Assembly: GCA_910587675.1 (NCBI GenBank) | Contig: CAJUMU010000032.1 | Coordinates: 1 to 17,487 of the forward strand | Source: an uncultured Alistipes sp. | GTDB lineage: Bacteria > Bacteroidota > Bacteroidia > Bacteroidales > Rikenellaceae | DNA length: 17,487 nucleotides | Direction of reading: 5' to 3' | The notes under the pieces: generated by a model | The model's input: the letters and a program-made list of their open reading frames with translations, nothing else | Told to the model about the DNA's origin: nothing | Databases searched by the model: none | Shown: piece by piece, positions 1 through 6,655 of the stretch | How positions within the stretch are numbered: position 1 is the stretch's first letter | Layout of the letters: each line of letters opens with the position of its first letter | Program-made: the position numbers and the translations under genes

Positions 1-66
1 CCCTCGGCTTAATCGTATCTTTGGCTTCGCCTTAGATACTTCGCCTCGGCAAAATCGCAAATAAAA

Positions 67-99
67 TTTGCTTTTGCCCTCGGCTTGATCGTATCTTTG
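67..99 (+). promoter_or_regulatory. Bacteroidetes-type promoter motif in repeat junction 1
   Basis: TTTG at 67-70 and TATCTTTG at 92-99 are separated by 21 bp. This fits the Bacteroidetes consensus (-33 TTTG, -7 TAnnTTTG). It lies in the repeat array, so it may be a fortuitous part of the palindrome, and the downstream copies would lie within its transcript. Confidence 0.4.
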
Positions 100-142
100 G
101 CTTCGCCTTAGATACTTCGCCTCGGCAAAAACGCAAATAAAA

Positions 143-175
143 TTTGCTTTTGCGCTCTGCTTAATCGTATCTTTG
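143..175 (+). promoter_or_regulatory. Bacteroidetes-type promoter motif in repeat junction 2
   Basis: TTTG at 143-146 and TATCTTTG at 168-175 are again 21 bp apart, identical in layout to the motifs at 67-99 and 218-250. Confidence 0.4.
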
Positions 176-217
176 GCTTCGCCTTAGATACTTCGCCTCG
201 GCAAAAACGCAAATAAA

Positions 218-250
218 TTTGCTTTTGCCATCGGCTTAATCGTATCTTTG
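218..250 (+). promoter_or_regulatory. Putative promoter of the DMT/methyltransferase operon
   Basis: TTTG at 218-221, a 21-bp spacer and TATCTTTG at 243-250 match the Bacteroidetes housekeeping promoter pattern. This is the copy closest to the gene: the -7 element ends 27 nt before the ATG at 278, which predicts a leader of about 20 nt. A TTG-initiated longer reading frame from 248 would start inside the -7 element, which argues for the ATG at 278. Confidence 0.6.
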
Positions 251-277
251 ACGGTCGAAAACTATCCTGAATATCGA

Positions 278-646
278 ATGAAGACTTTTTATACGGTATT
301 GCTGCTATTGGTGTCGAACGTGTTCATGACATTCGCATGGTACGGCCACCTGAAACTGCAACAGATGAAGATATCGTCGTCGTGGCCGCTTTACGCCGTC
401 ATACTCTTCTCGTGGATGATCGCTCTGGCGGAGTATTCGTGCCAAATCCCCGCCAACCGAATCGGATTCGCTGGCAACGGAGGTCCCTTCTCGCTGATGC
501 AGCTGAAGGTGATTCAAGAGGTCGTCACGCTGGTCGTATTCACTCTGTTCACCACGCTCTTTTTCCGCGGCGAGTCGCTGCACTGGAACCATTTCGCCGC
601 CTTCGCGTGTCTCGTGATGGCGGTGTGGTTCGTATTCATGAAATAA
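278..646 (+). CDS. DMT family membrane protein (DUF486-like)
   Basis: A small integral membrane protein of 122 aa with four predicted membrane segments at about residues 4-22, 37-54, 79-97 and 103-121. The N-terminal SNVFMTFAWYGHLK stretch, the central EYSCQIPANRIG block (52-63) and KVIQEVVTLVVF (77-88) are the conserved blocks I associate with DUF486/COG3169, a family grouped with drug/metabolite transporters. No substrate is known to me, and the size suggests it would act as an oligomer if it transports anything. The ATG at 278 was chosen because it follows the repeat-borne promoter and gives the normal family length; an in-frame TTG at 248 lies in the repeat. The stop is 4 nt before the next gene, so the two are probably cotranscribed. 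Confidence 0.88.
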   Translation: MKTFYTVLLLLVSNVFMTFAWYGHLKLQQMKISSSWPLYAVILFSWMIALAEYSCQIPANRIGFAGNGGPFSLMQLKVIQEVVTLVVFTLFTTLFFRGESLHWNHFAAFACLVMAVWFVFMK

Positions 647-650
647 TCCC

Positions 651-1808
651 ATGACCCGCGAAGAACTCGACATATTGCTTTTGCCCGAGGTGCGCGACGC
701 CGTCGACCGCCATGCGGGGGAGGATCCGCTGCGGATAGCTCTCGACCGCCGCATTCCCCATGCGCGCGAGGTGGCCACGCAGGTGAAGTATCTCGGGCGG
801 GCGCGGACCAAGCTGCCGTCGCTGTGGGCGGCGCGGTGCATCATCCCGCCGCGGGCGTTCGAACAGTCGTCGAGCGAGGAGTGCGCCGCCGCGAAACGTA
901 TCTCGGGCGGATCGGTCCTCGACCTCACGTGCGGATTGGGCGTCGACGCGATGGCTTTGTCGCGGCGTTTCGAGCGGGTTACGGCTGTCGAACGCGACGA
1001 GACGCTGGCCGAGGTCGTGCGCGAGAACATGCGGCGCACGGGGATCGATAACGTCGAGGTGGTAACCGTCTCGGCCGAGGAGTACGCGGCCTCGTGCCGC
1101 GAGCGGTTCGACTGGATCTACGTCGATCCCGACCGTCGCGCGGCGGAGGGGCGCAGGGCCGTGCGTATGGAGGATTGTTCGCCCGACGTGGCGGGGATGC
1201 TGCCCGAGCTGCGGCGGTTGAGCGACCGATTGGCGGTGAAGTGTTCGCCGCTGTTCGACATCGACGAGGCGTTCCGCATCTTCGGCGATTGCGGCGCAGA
1301 GGCCGTGTCGCTGCGCGGCGAGTGCAAGGAGGTGATGATCTATGCCGACGGGCGGCGGCCGACGGTTGCGGCCGAGGCGATAGGGGTCGGACGTTTCGAG
1401 ACGTCGCGCGAGGAGGCTCTCGGCGAGCCGTGCTCGGCGGCGTTCGATCCCGACGCATACTCTTGGATAGTGGTGCCCGACGTGGCGTTGCAGAAGGCGC
1501 GCCTCACGCTCAGCCACCTGCGAGGCAAAGCCGACGCGTGGGGCAATAATTCGTTCGCATTCGCCCGCGAGAGGCCCGAGGGGGTATTGGGGCGCGTGCT
1601 CCCGATCGAACGCGTGGAGCCGTACGATCCGAAGGCACTGCGTCGCGAGCTGCGCGGCGAGGGGGTGGATATGCTGTGCCGTGAATTTCCCTTTTCGGTC
1701 GACGAGGTTCGCCGCCGCACGGGGATGCGGAGCGGCGATGCGCACCGCTTGGCCCTCACCCGCATAGCGGGACGCTGCTGGACCGTAAGGATCGCGACGA
1801 GGCGGTAG
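651..1808 (+). CDS. Class I SAM-dependent methyltransferase with THUMP-like domain
   Basis: A 385-aa protein. The SAM-binding motif VLDLTCGLGVDA is at residues 89-100, an acidic ribose-binding segment (VERDE) at 113-117, and a motif IV-like FDWIYVDPDRR at 153-163. Residues ~1-85 are an N-terminal helical region. The C-terminal ~150 residues, including KCSPLFDI (197-204) and the end region with EFPFSVDEVRRR, resemble the ferredoxin-like/THUMP-like region of the Bacteroidetes PG_1098 family. The likely substrate is RNA, inferred from the fold family; the modified base is unknown. It starts 4 nt after the DMT-like gene and ends 6 nt before the stop of the convergent S4-domain gene. It is intact and of normal length. 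Confidence 0.85.
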   Translation: MTREELDILLLPEVRDAVDRHAGEDPLRIALDRRIPHAREVATQVKYLGRARTKLPSLWAARCIIPPRAFEQSSSEECAAAKRISGGSVLDLTCGLGVDAMALSRRFERVTAVERDETLAEVVRENMRRTGIDNVEVVTVSAEEYAASCRERFDWIYVDPDRRAAEGRRAVRMEDCSPDVAGMLPELRRLSDRLAVKCSPLFDIDEAFRIFGDCGAEAVSLRGECKEVMIYADGRRPTVAAEAIGVGRFETSREEALGEPCSAAFDPDAYSWIVVPDVALQKARLTLSHLRGKADAWGNNSFAFARERPEGVLGRVLPIERVEPYDPKALRRELRGEGVDMLCREFPFSVDEVRRRTGMRSGDAHRLALTRIAGRCWTVRIATRR

Positions 1809-1814
1809 GGTGGT

Positions 1815-2207
1815 CTACTCCTCGTCGTAATACATGCCGTCCATCAGGGCGTCGATTTCGCGACGCTCTTTTTTGGTGGGGCGGCCCGTGCCGCGCTCGC
1901 GGAACACGAAAACGGTCTCGCGGGGCGCCGAGAGCTTGTCGAGCTCCTCCTGCGGGGTGATGTTGACGCAGTAGTCGGGCACGTTCTTGGCCGGCTGGCG
2001 GCTGCTGACGAGCCCCGTCACCTTATACCTATAGACCACCGGCATGCGCTTCACCTCTATGATATCGCCCTCGCGAACCTCGCGCGAGGGTTTGCAGTAA
2101 CCGCCGTTCACCGCGACGCGGTTGTTGCGGATGGCTTCGGCCGCGTCGCTGCGGGTCTTGAACACCCGCACGGCCCAAAGGTATTTGTCGAGTCTTATGT
2201 CGTCCAT
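1815..2207 (-). CDS. S4 domain RNA-binding protein (Hsp15-like)
   Basis: A 130-aa protein with an N-terminal S4 domain: MDDIRLDKYLWAVRVFKTRS (1-20), followed by the helix and loop ending NNRVAVNGG (28-36) and a REGDIIEV strand (45-52). The C-terminus is basic then acidic, with GRPTKKERREID at 108-119, typical of Bacteroidetes Hsp15/HslR-like proteins. Hsp15 recycles stalled 50S subunits in E. coli, but a function here is inferred only from the domain. The start at 2207 aligns with the family N-terminus. An in-frame ATG at 2240 adds 11 residues, but that codon lies inside the palindrome starting at 2236, so it is less likely. It is the last gene in the - strand series, 3' of ftsW, and may share its transcript. 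Confidence 0.87.
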   Translation of the reverse strand: MDDIRLDKYLWAVRVFKTRSDAAEAIRNNRVAVNGGYCKPSREVREGDIIEVKRMPVVYRYKVTGLVSSRQPAKNVPDYCVNITPQEELDKLSAPRETVFVFRERGTGRPTKKERREIDALMDGMYYDEE

Positions 2208-2235
2208 AACGTTTTGTTTGAAGTATTCGTATATC

Positions 2236-2328
2236 GACATGACTTTGTCATGTCGGCAGTTCGCCGCCGCTCTGCGCGGCGGACTGCAACTCGCTTTTCG
2301 CTCGTTCGCGTCCTTCGCCGTCGGCGAA
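2236..2328. repeat. Multi-hairpin intergenic element, family 2, copy A
   Basis: It has three hairpins. GACATGAC (2236-2243) pairs with GTCATGTC (2247-2254). GCAGTTCGCCGC (2256-2267) pairs with GCGGCGGACTGC (2276-2287), with one T/G wobble on the + strand. TTCGCC (2314-2319) pairs with GGCGAA (2323-2328). The overall layout and much of the sequence recur at 11084-11163. The left edge is 28 nt upstream of the S4-gene start, and the right edge is 15 nt from the ftsW stop. Confidence 0.82.
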
Positions 2329-2343
2329 CATTATCCCTGCTTT

Positions 2344-3723
2344 TTAAACATCCTCGCTGTGCGAGCCCTCCTCGGTCTGGCGGCTCACGCTGAGGATCAT
2401 TCCGAGTCCTATGGCGGTGAAGAGCAGCGACGAACCGCCGCGCGAGATCATCGGCAGGGTCTGTCCCGTCTCGGGTATGATGTTCACCGTCACCATGATG
2501 TGCAGCAGAGCCTGCCCCGTAATGAGCAGCGCGATGCCGAGTGACAGCATGGCGGGGTACTTCTTGGGGCAGCGTTCGAATATCTCGATGGCGCGGAAAA
2601 ACACCCACACATACAACGCTATGAGTATCATCGCGATGCCGATGCCGTACTCCTCGACGAAGAAGGCGAAGGCGTAATCGCTCTCGGGGTGGGTCATCTC
2701 CACGCGCACCGCGCTCTGACCCGCGCCGCGGCCGAGTATTCCTCCGCTGTAAATGGCTATCATCGAACGTTCGGTGTCGGTAAGTTCGTCGACGGGGATC
2801 TCCATGCGCGGCGTGGTCCACAATTCGAGCCACGTCGAGATACGTCCGTGCGCCGTCTGGCTGCGGCCCAGACCGAGCAGCGCGACCAGCGCCGCGCCCG
2901 CCACGGCCCACTTCACGAGTCGGAATATCTCCGACCACCTCACGCGGCCTATGTAGAGCATCGCCAGCGAGAGCACGAACGCCAGCACGGCCGACGATGT
3001 GTGGGCGGGCATTATGACCATGCACGAGAGCACTATCGGGACGAAGATCGAGAGTCCGCCTTCGCGCCACACGCGTCGCTGCTTGGGCTGCATCCACGTC
3101 CAGAATTGCAGCGACGGCACGATCTGCATGGTGCGCACGGTCGACTGCCGCGCGGCGAGCTGCTGCGCCAGATACATTACGAGCGTCACCTTAAGCATTT
3201 CGGAGGGTTGGAACTGGAATCCGAACAGCGGAATCCAACGCGCCGCGCCGTTGGTCGTCACGCCCATGAAGTAGACCGACGCCGTGAGCAGCAGCGACAG
3301 CGCGAAGAGCGGCGTGGAGAGCTTGCGGTAGGTGACGCTGTTGACTCGATGCACGAAAAAGAGGGCGATGATGCACAACGCCAGCAGAAAGAGCTGCGAG
3401 CGCAGGAACTGCGCCGTCGAGATCGCCGAACGGGCGTTGTAGGCCATCTTGGCGGTGGACGAGTATACCACCAGCACCGAGATAATCATCAACGAGATGA
3501 TGATGACCCACAGCACGCGGTCGCCGCCGAACAGCCGTCGCGCCAGAGCTATCGCGCCGCTGCCGCGCGACTCGGGTCCGGCGGTCGCCTCGTCGGCGCG
3601 CGGCGGCGCTTCGTCCTCGACGGGATCGGCTCTCCGCGCCCGACGGCGGGCATCGGCGTCGGCGTCCGCTTCGGCCACGCGTCGCACGTAATCCGAGTAG
3701 TTGTTGTTTTCGTTATCGGTCAT
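2344..3723 (-). CDS. ftsW: FtsW, septal peptidoglycan polymerase (SEDS family)
   Basis: A 459-aa polytopic protein of the SEDS family, which polymerises lipid II into septal glycan strands together with a class B PBP (FtsI, encoded in this block). The membrane core starts near residue 70. Recognisable motifs are NGAARWIPL (158-166), FQPSEMLK (171-178), an extracytoplasmic PESDYAFA segment with Asp349 matching the position of the catalytic Asp of FtsW/RodA, and PETGQTLPMISRGGSS (417-432) near the C-terminus. The first ~65 residues are a hydrophilic extension rich in Ala, Asp, Glu and Arg, presumably cytoplasmic and longer than in most family members. RodA is the alternative, but the position after murD in the dcw block favours FtsW. 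Confidence 0.94.
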   Translation of the reverse strand: MTDNENNNYSDYVRRVAEADADADARRRARRADPVEDEAPPRADEATAGPESRGSGAIALARRLFGGDRVLWVIIISLMIISVLVVYSSTAKMAYNARSAISTAQFLRSQLFLLALCIIALFFVHRVNSVTYRKLSTPLFALSLLLTASVYFMGVTTNGAARWIPLFGFQFQPSEMLKVTLVMYLAQQLAARQSTVRTMQIVPSLQFWTWMQPKQRRVWREGGLSIFVPIVLSCMVIMPAHTSSAVLAFVLSLAMLYIGRVRWSEIFRLVKWAVAGAALVALLGLGRSQTAHGRISTWLELWTTPRMEIPVDELTDTERSMIAIYSGGILGRGAGQSAVRVEMTHPESDYAFAFFVEEYGIGIAMILIALYVWVFFRAIEIFERCPKKYPAMLSLGIALLITGQALLHIMVTVNIIPETGQTLPMISRGGSSLLFTAIGLGMILSVSRQTEEGSHSEDV

Positions 3724-3746
3724 GACAGTTTTTTCGATTGATTGTA

Positions 3747-3770
3747 AACCGCGCGGGCCGCAGCCTCGCC
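3747..3770. repeat. GC-rich intergenic repeat, family 3, reverse orientation
   Basis: It fills the short gap between murD and ftsW. The 20 bp at 3751-3770 are the exact reverse complement of 5211-5230, with the shared core GGCGAGGCTGCGGCCCGC. It abuts the murD stop codon and is 23 nt upstream of the ftsW start. Confidence 0.78.
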
Positions 3771-5128
3771 TATTTCAATACATTCTCGCGCACCCACTCC
3801 TTGAACAACTCGCCGCGCTGTTCGTAATTCTTAAAGAGATCGAAGCTGGCGCAGGCGGGCGACAACAGCACCGCATCGCCCTCGCGAGCCGCGGCGCGAG
3901 CCGCGCGCATGGCCTCGTCCAGCGACGACGTGTCGACCACTTCGGGCACTACCCCCGCGAACTCCTTCACGAGTTTGGCGTTGTCGACGCCCATGCAGAT
4001 CAGCGTGCGCACCTTCTCGCGCGCGAAGGCCTTCAAAGGTTCGTAGTCGTTGCCTTTGTCGGTGCCGCCCGCGATCCACACCACGGGGCGCGTCATGCTC
4101 TCCAGCGCGTACCACACCGAATCGACGTTGGTCGCCTTCGAGTCGTTGATCCACTGCACGCCGTCGCGTTCGCCCGCGGGTTCCAAACGGTGTTCGACGG
4201 GCGAGAACCCGTATATCGACCGTTCGATCGATGCGGGATCGACTCCCGCGGCCAGCGTCGCCAAAGCCGCCGCCATGGCGTTGTAGGCGTTGTGCAGGCC
4301 GAGGATCTTCATGCGCGAGATGTCGATACGCACCTGCTTGTCGCCCACGCGGGCGATGAACTCGCCGTCGGGGTCGAGATAGGCGTCGCCCGCGCCGCTC
4401 GCCACCGCCGTGCGCGCCGCGAAGGGCAATTGGCGCATGCGCAGGTCGTATTTGCCTATCTCGCCCGCGATGACGGGATCGTCGGCCGAGTAGACGAACG
4501 CGCAACGCGAATGCTGGTTACGGACGATGCGCATCTTGGAGTCCACGTAGTTCTGGAAACAGTAGTCGTAACGGTCGAGGTGGTCGGGGGTGATGTTGGT
4601 CAGTACCGCCACGTCGGCCCTGAAGTCGTACATGCCGTCCAGCTGGAACGAACTGAGCTCCAGCACGTACCAGTCGTAACTGCCCGTCGCTACGGAGTAG
4701 GCGAAGCTCTCGCCTATGTTGCCGCCTAAGGCCGCGTTCACGCCCGCGTCGCGCATGATCTTGTAAATGAGCGAAGTGGTGGTGGTCTTGCCGTTCGATC
4801 CCGTGACGCAGATCGTGCGGGCCTTGCCAATGTAGCGGCCGGCGAACTCCATCTCCGAGATTACGGGGATTCCGCGTTCGCGCACGGCTCGCACCACGGC
4901 GGCTTTCTCGGGTATGCCGGGAGACTTCACCACCTCGTCGGCCGCGAGGATGCGCTCCATCGTGTGGCCGCCCTGCTCGTACTCCACGCCCTCGTCGTCG
5001 AGTATGCGGCGGTAGCGTTCGGCTATCGCGCCCGCATCCGACAACAGCACGTCGAATCCCTTTCTCTTGGCCAGAACAGCCGATCCGTAACCGCTGATTC
5101 CGCCACCCAGAACTACTATTCGTTTCAT
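3770..5128 (-). CDS. murD: UDP-N-acetylmuramoylalanine-D-glutamate ligase
   Basis: It adds D-glutamate to UDP-MurNAc-L-Ala in the cytoplasm. From the chosen start it has 452 aa. The N-terminal Rossmann-like domain opens with MKRIVVLGGGISGYGSA. The ATP-binding loop CVTGSNGKTTTT is at ~107-118. Central-domain motifs ELSSFQLD and NITPDHLDRYD follow, then EHRLE and NDSKATN at the C-terminal domain hinge and AGGTDKGNDY near the C-terminus, all standard Mur ligase landmarks. The start at 5128 (MKRIVVLG) matches the family; an in-frame ATG at 5146 would add six residues and cannot be excluded. It sits between mraY and ftsW, in the usual Bacteroidetes order, and is separated from ftsW by only a repeat. 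Confidence 0.95.
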   Translation of the reverse strand: MKRIVVLGGGISGYGSAVLAKRKGFDVLLSDAGAIAERYRRILDDEGVEYEQGGHTMERILAADEVVKSPGIPEKAAVVRAVRERGIPVISEMEFAGRYIGKARTICVTGSNGKTTTTSLIYKIMRDAGVNAALGGNIGESFAYSVATGSYDWYVLELSSFQLDGMYDFRADVAVLTNITPDHLDRYDYCFQNYVDSKMRIVRNQHSRCAFVYSADDPVIAGEIGKYDLRMRQLPFAARTAVASGAGDAYLDPDGEFIARVGDKQVRIDISRMKILGLHNAYNAMAAALATLAAGVDPASIERSIYGFSPVEHRLEPAGERDGVQWINDSKATNVDSVWYALESMTRPVVWIAGGTDKGNDYEPLKAFAREKVRTLICMGVDNAKLVKEFAGVVPEVVDTSSLDEAMRAARAAAREGDAVLLSPACASFDLFKNYEQRGELFKEWVRENVLK

Positions 5129-5173
5129 GGCTTTCGTTATTTTCATATCTCTTGTTATCCTATCCGTTCGGGA

Positions 5174-5245
5174 CGCAGACTGCGAAGGGCGCGACAGCGG
5201 GCCTTCGCGGGGCGAGGCTGCGGCCCGCGCGGTTCTGCGAACCGC
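5174..5245. repeat. GC-rich palindromic intergenic repeat, family 3
   Basis: In the mraY-murD gap. It comprises a small palindrome CGCAGACTGCG (5174-5184), then a hairpin of GCGGGCC (5197-5203) with GGCCCGC (5222-5228) that encloses the family core GGCGAGGCTGCGG, then a third hairpin of GCGGTT (5229-5234) with AACCGC (5240-5245). The middle unit recurs at 17303-17335 and, inverted, at 3751-3770. Confidence 0.8.
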
Positions 5246-5251
5246 AATCCC

Positions 5252-6496
5252 CTATCGTATCTTGAGCGTAACCAGCGTCAGCGCGCTGAGCAGCATCGAC
5301 ACGATGAAGAAGCGCATGACGATCTTGGTCTCGAATATTCCCGCCTTCTGGTAGTGGTGGTGCAGGGGCGACATGAGGAATATCCGTCGGCCTTCGCCGT
5401 AACGGCGTTTGGTGAATTTGAACCAGCTCACCTGCATCATCACCGACACCGACTCCACCAGAAAAAGTCCGCACAACAGCGGCAGCAGCAGCTCCTTGCG
5501 GATGCAGAGGGCGAAGACGGCTATGATGCCGCCTATCGAGAGTGAGCCCGTGTCGCCCATGAATATCTGCGCGGGGAACGAGTTGTACCACAAAAATCCC
5601 ATCAGCGCGCCGCACATGGCCGCGGCGAATACCACCAGCTCCGACGAGTCGGGGATGTACATTATATTAAGGTAGTCGGCATAGATTATGTGCCCCGACA
5701 GATAGGCCAGCACGCCCAGCACCATCACTATCGGCACCGACACCGTGGTCAGCAGGCCGTCGAGCCCGTCGGTGAGGTTCGCGCCGTTCGACACGGCCGT
5801 CACCACGAAGATCGCCACACCGATGTAGAGCAGGAGCGTCAGCAGCCCGTTGCCGCCCACGATCCAGCCGTAATCGAACTCGTTGTTCTTTATGAACGGG
5901 ATGGTAGTTTTGGTCGTCTTCTGCGGCGTGGGGTCCATTACGGCGCGCTGGGTCTGCGTCACCACGGTCTGGCCCGCCTCGTCGACGTATATCGTCTCCG
6001 ACGGCGCCGACACCTTTTCGCGGATCACCACCTCTTGCGAGAAGCACATGACCGATCCCACGATGATGCCCAAACCGACCTGTCCCACCACCTTGAACTT
6101 GCCTTTCAGACCCTCTTTCTTGTGGCGGAACGTCTTGATGTAGTCGTCGAGGAACCCGATGAAGCCCAGCCACACGGCCGATACGAGCATCAGCAGCACG
6201 TATACGTTGTCGAGGCGTCCCACCAGCAGCACTGGCACCAGCACCGCCAGCAGGATTATAACGCCGCCCATCGTGGGGGTGCCCTTTTTCGAAAGCTGGC
6301 CTTCGAGACCCAGATCGCGGATCTCCTCGCCTATCTGGTGGCGTTGCAGGGCGCGGATTATCGACCGCCCGAAGAATATGGTAATGAGCAGCGCCAGAAT
6401 CACGGCCACGGCCGCGCGGAACGAGATGTATTGGAACATACCCGAACCCGGGATGTCGTAATACAGGTCGAGATAACGAAACAGTGAGTAAAGCAT
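5252..6496 (-). CDS. mraY: Phospho-N-acetylmuramoyl-pentapeptide-transferase
   Basis: An integral membrane enzyme that transfers phospho-MurNAc-pentapeptide to undecaprenyl phosphate, giving lipid I. It has 414 aa. Motifs in order are KKGTPTMGG (70-78), GFLDDYIK with the Asp117-Asp118 pair (114-121), NLTDGLDG (240-247), FMGDTGSLSIGG (312-323) and SPLHHHYQ (376-383). About 55 extra residues (~152-208, mostly polar) lie between the second and third cytoplasmic motifs; this insertion is, as far as I recall, usual in Bacteroidetes MraY and makes the protein longer than the ~360 aa of E. coli. The N-terminus MLYSLFRYLD and the FQYISFR segment (21-27) fit the Bacteroidetes family. The murE-mraY gap holds a structured repeat. 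Confidence 0.96.
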   Translation of the reverse strand: MLYSLFRYLDLYYDIPGSGMFQYISFRAAVAVILALLITIFFGRSIIRALQRHQIGEEIRDLGLEGQLSKKGTPTMGGVIILLAVLVPVLLVGRLDNVYVLLMLVSAVWLGFIGFLDDYIKTFRHKKEGLKGKFKVVGQVGLGIIVGSVMCFSQEVVIREKVSAPSETIYVDEAGQTVVTQTQRAVMDPTPQKTTKTTIPFIKNNEFDYGWIVGGNGLLTLLLYIGVAIFVVTAVSNGANLTDGLDGLLTTVSVPIVMVLGVLAYLSGHIIYADYLNIMYIPDSSELVVFAAAMCGALMGFLWYNSFPAQIFMGDTGSLSIGGIIAVFALCIRKELLLPLLCGLFLVESVSVMMQVSWFKFTKRRYGEGRRIFLMSPLHHHYQKAGIFETKIVMRFFIVSMLLSALTLVTLKIR

Positions 6497-6526
6497 GTCT
6501 GTTTTTTAATGTTGAATTTCATTCTT

Positions 6527-6587
6527 CCATTTCTCGCCTCGGCATAGTCCGAACGAGTTCGGTTCTGCGCTCGGCTTAACGAAATGG
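6527..6587. repeat. Nested-hairpin element, family 1, single copy
   Basis: Outer arms CCATTTC (6527-6533) and GAAATGG (6581-6587) are complementary, and inner arms CCGAAC (6549-6554) and GTTCGG (6557-6562) form a tight hairpin. Between them are TCGCCTCGGCA on the left and TGCGCTCGGCTTAA on the right. These are the same segments that separate the stems in the array at 1-250, where both stems have different sequences. It ends 30 nt before the mraY start. The rest of the murE-mraY gap shows nothing else recognisable. Confidence 0.8.
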
Positions 6588-6655
6588 TTAGTTTTTCGTG
6601 TGTTTATCGTTTTATTCAATAGCGTCCTTTGAAGGGCAGCCTGCGGCCCGCCGCG

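Larger units (their letters stand above)
1..250. repeat. Tandem 76-bp palindromic repeat array
   Basis: Three consecutive units begin at 1, 77 and 153, with periods of 76, 76 and 75 bp, followed by a partial fourth unit at 228-250. The first unit starts at the window edge, so the array may continue to the left. Each unit contains GTATCT (for example 15-20) and AGATAC (34-39), which can pair within a unit or with the next unit (AGATAC 34-39 with GTATCT 91-96). Each also has an A/T-rich hairpin in which GGCAAAA (48-54) pairs with TTTTGCC (72-78), and GCAAAT (57-62) pairs with ATTTGC (66-71). The third unit has lost one A, which shortens the loop but leaves the stem intact. No coding potential was recognised. 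The same core recurs at 6527-6587. Confidence 0.93.

Noticed and set aside
1..250. Possible CRISPR array
   Set aside because: The units are contiguous tandem copies with no unique spacers between repeats, and no cas genes are nearby. It is a simple tandem palindromic repeat.
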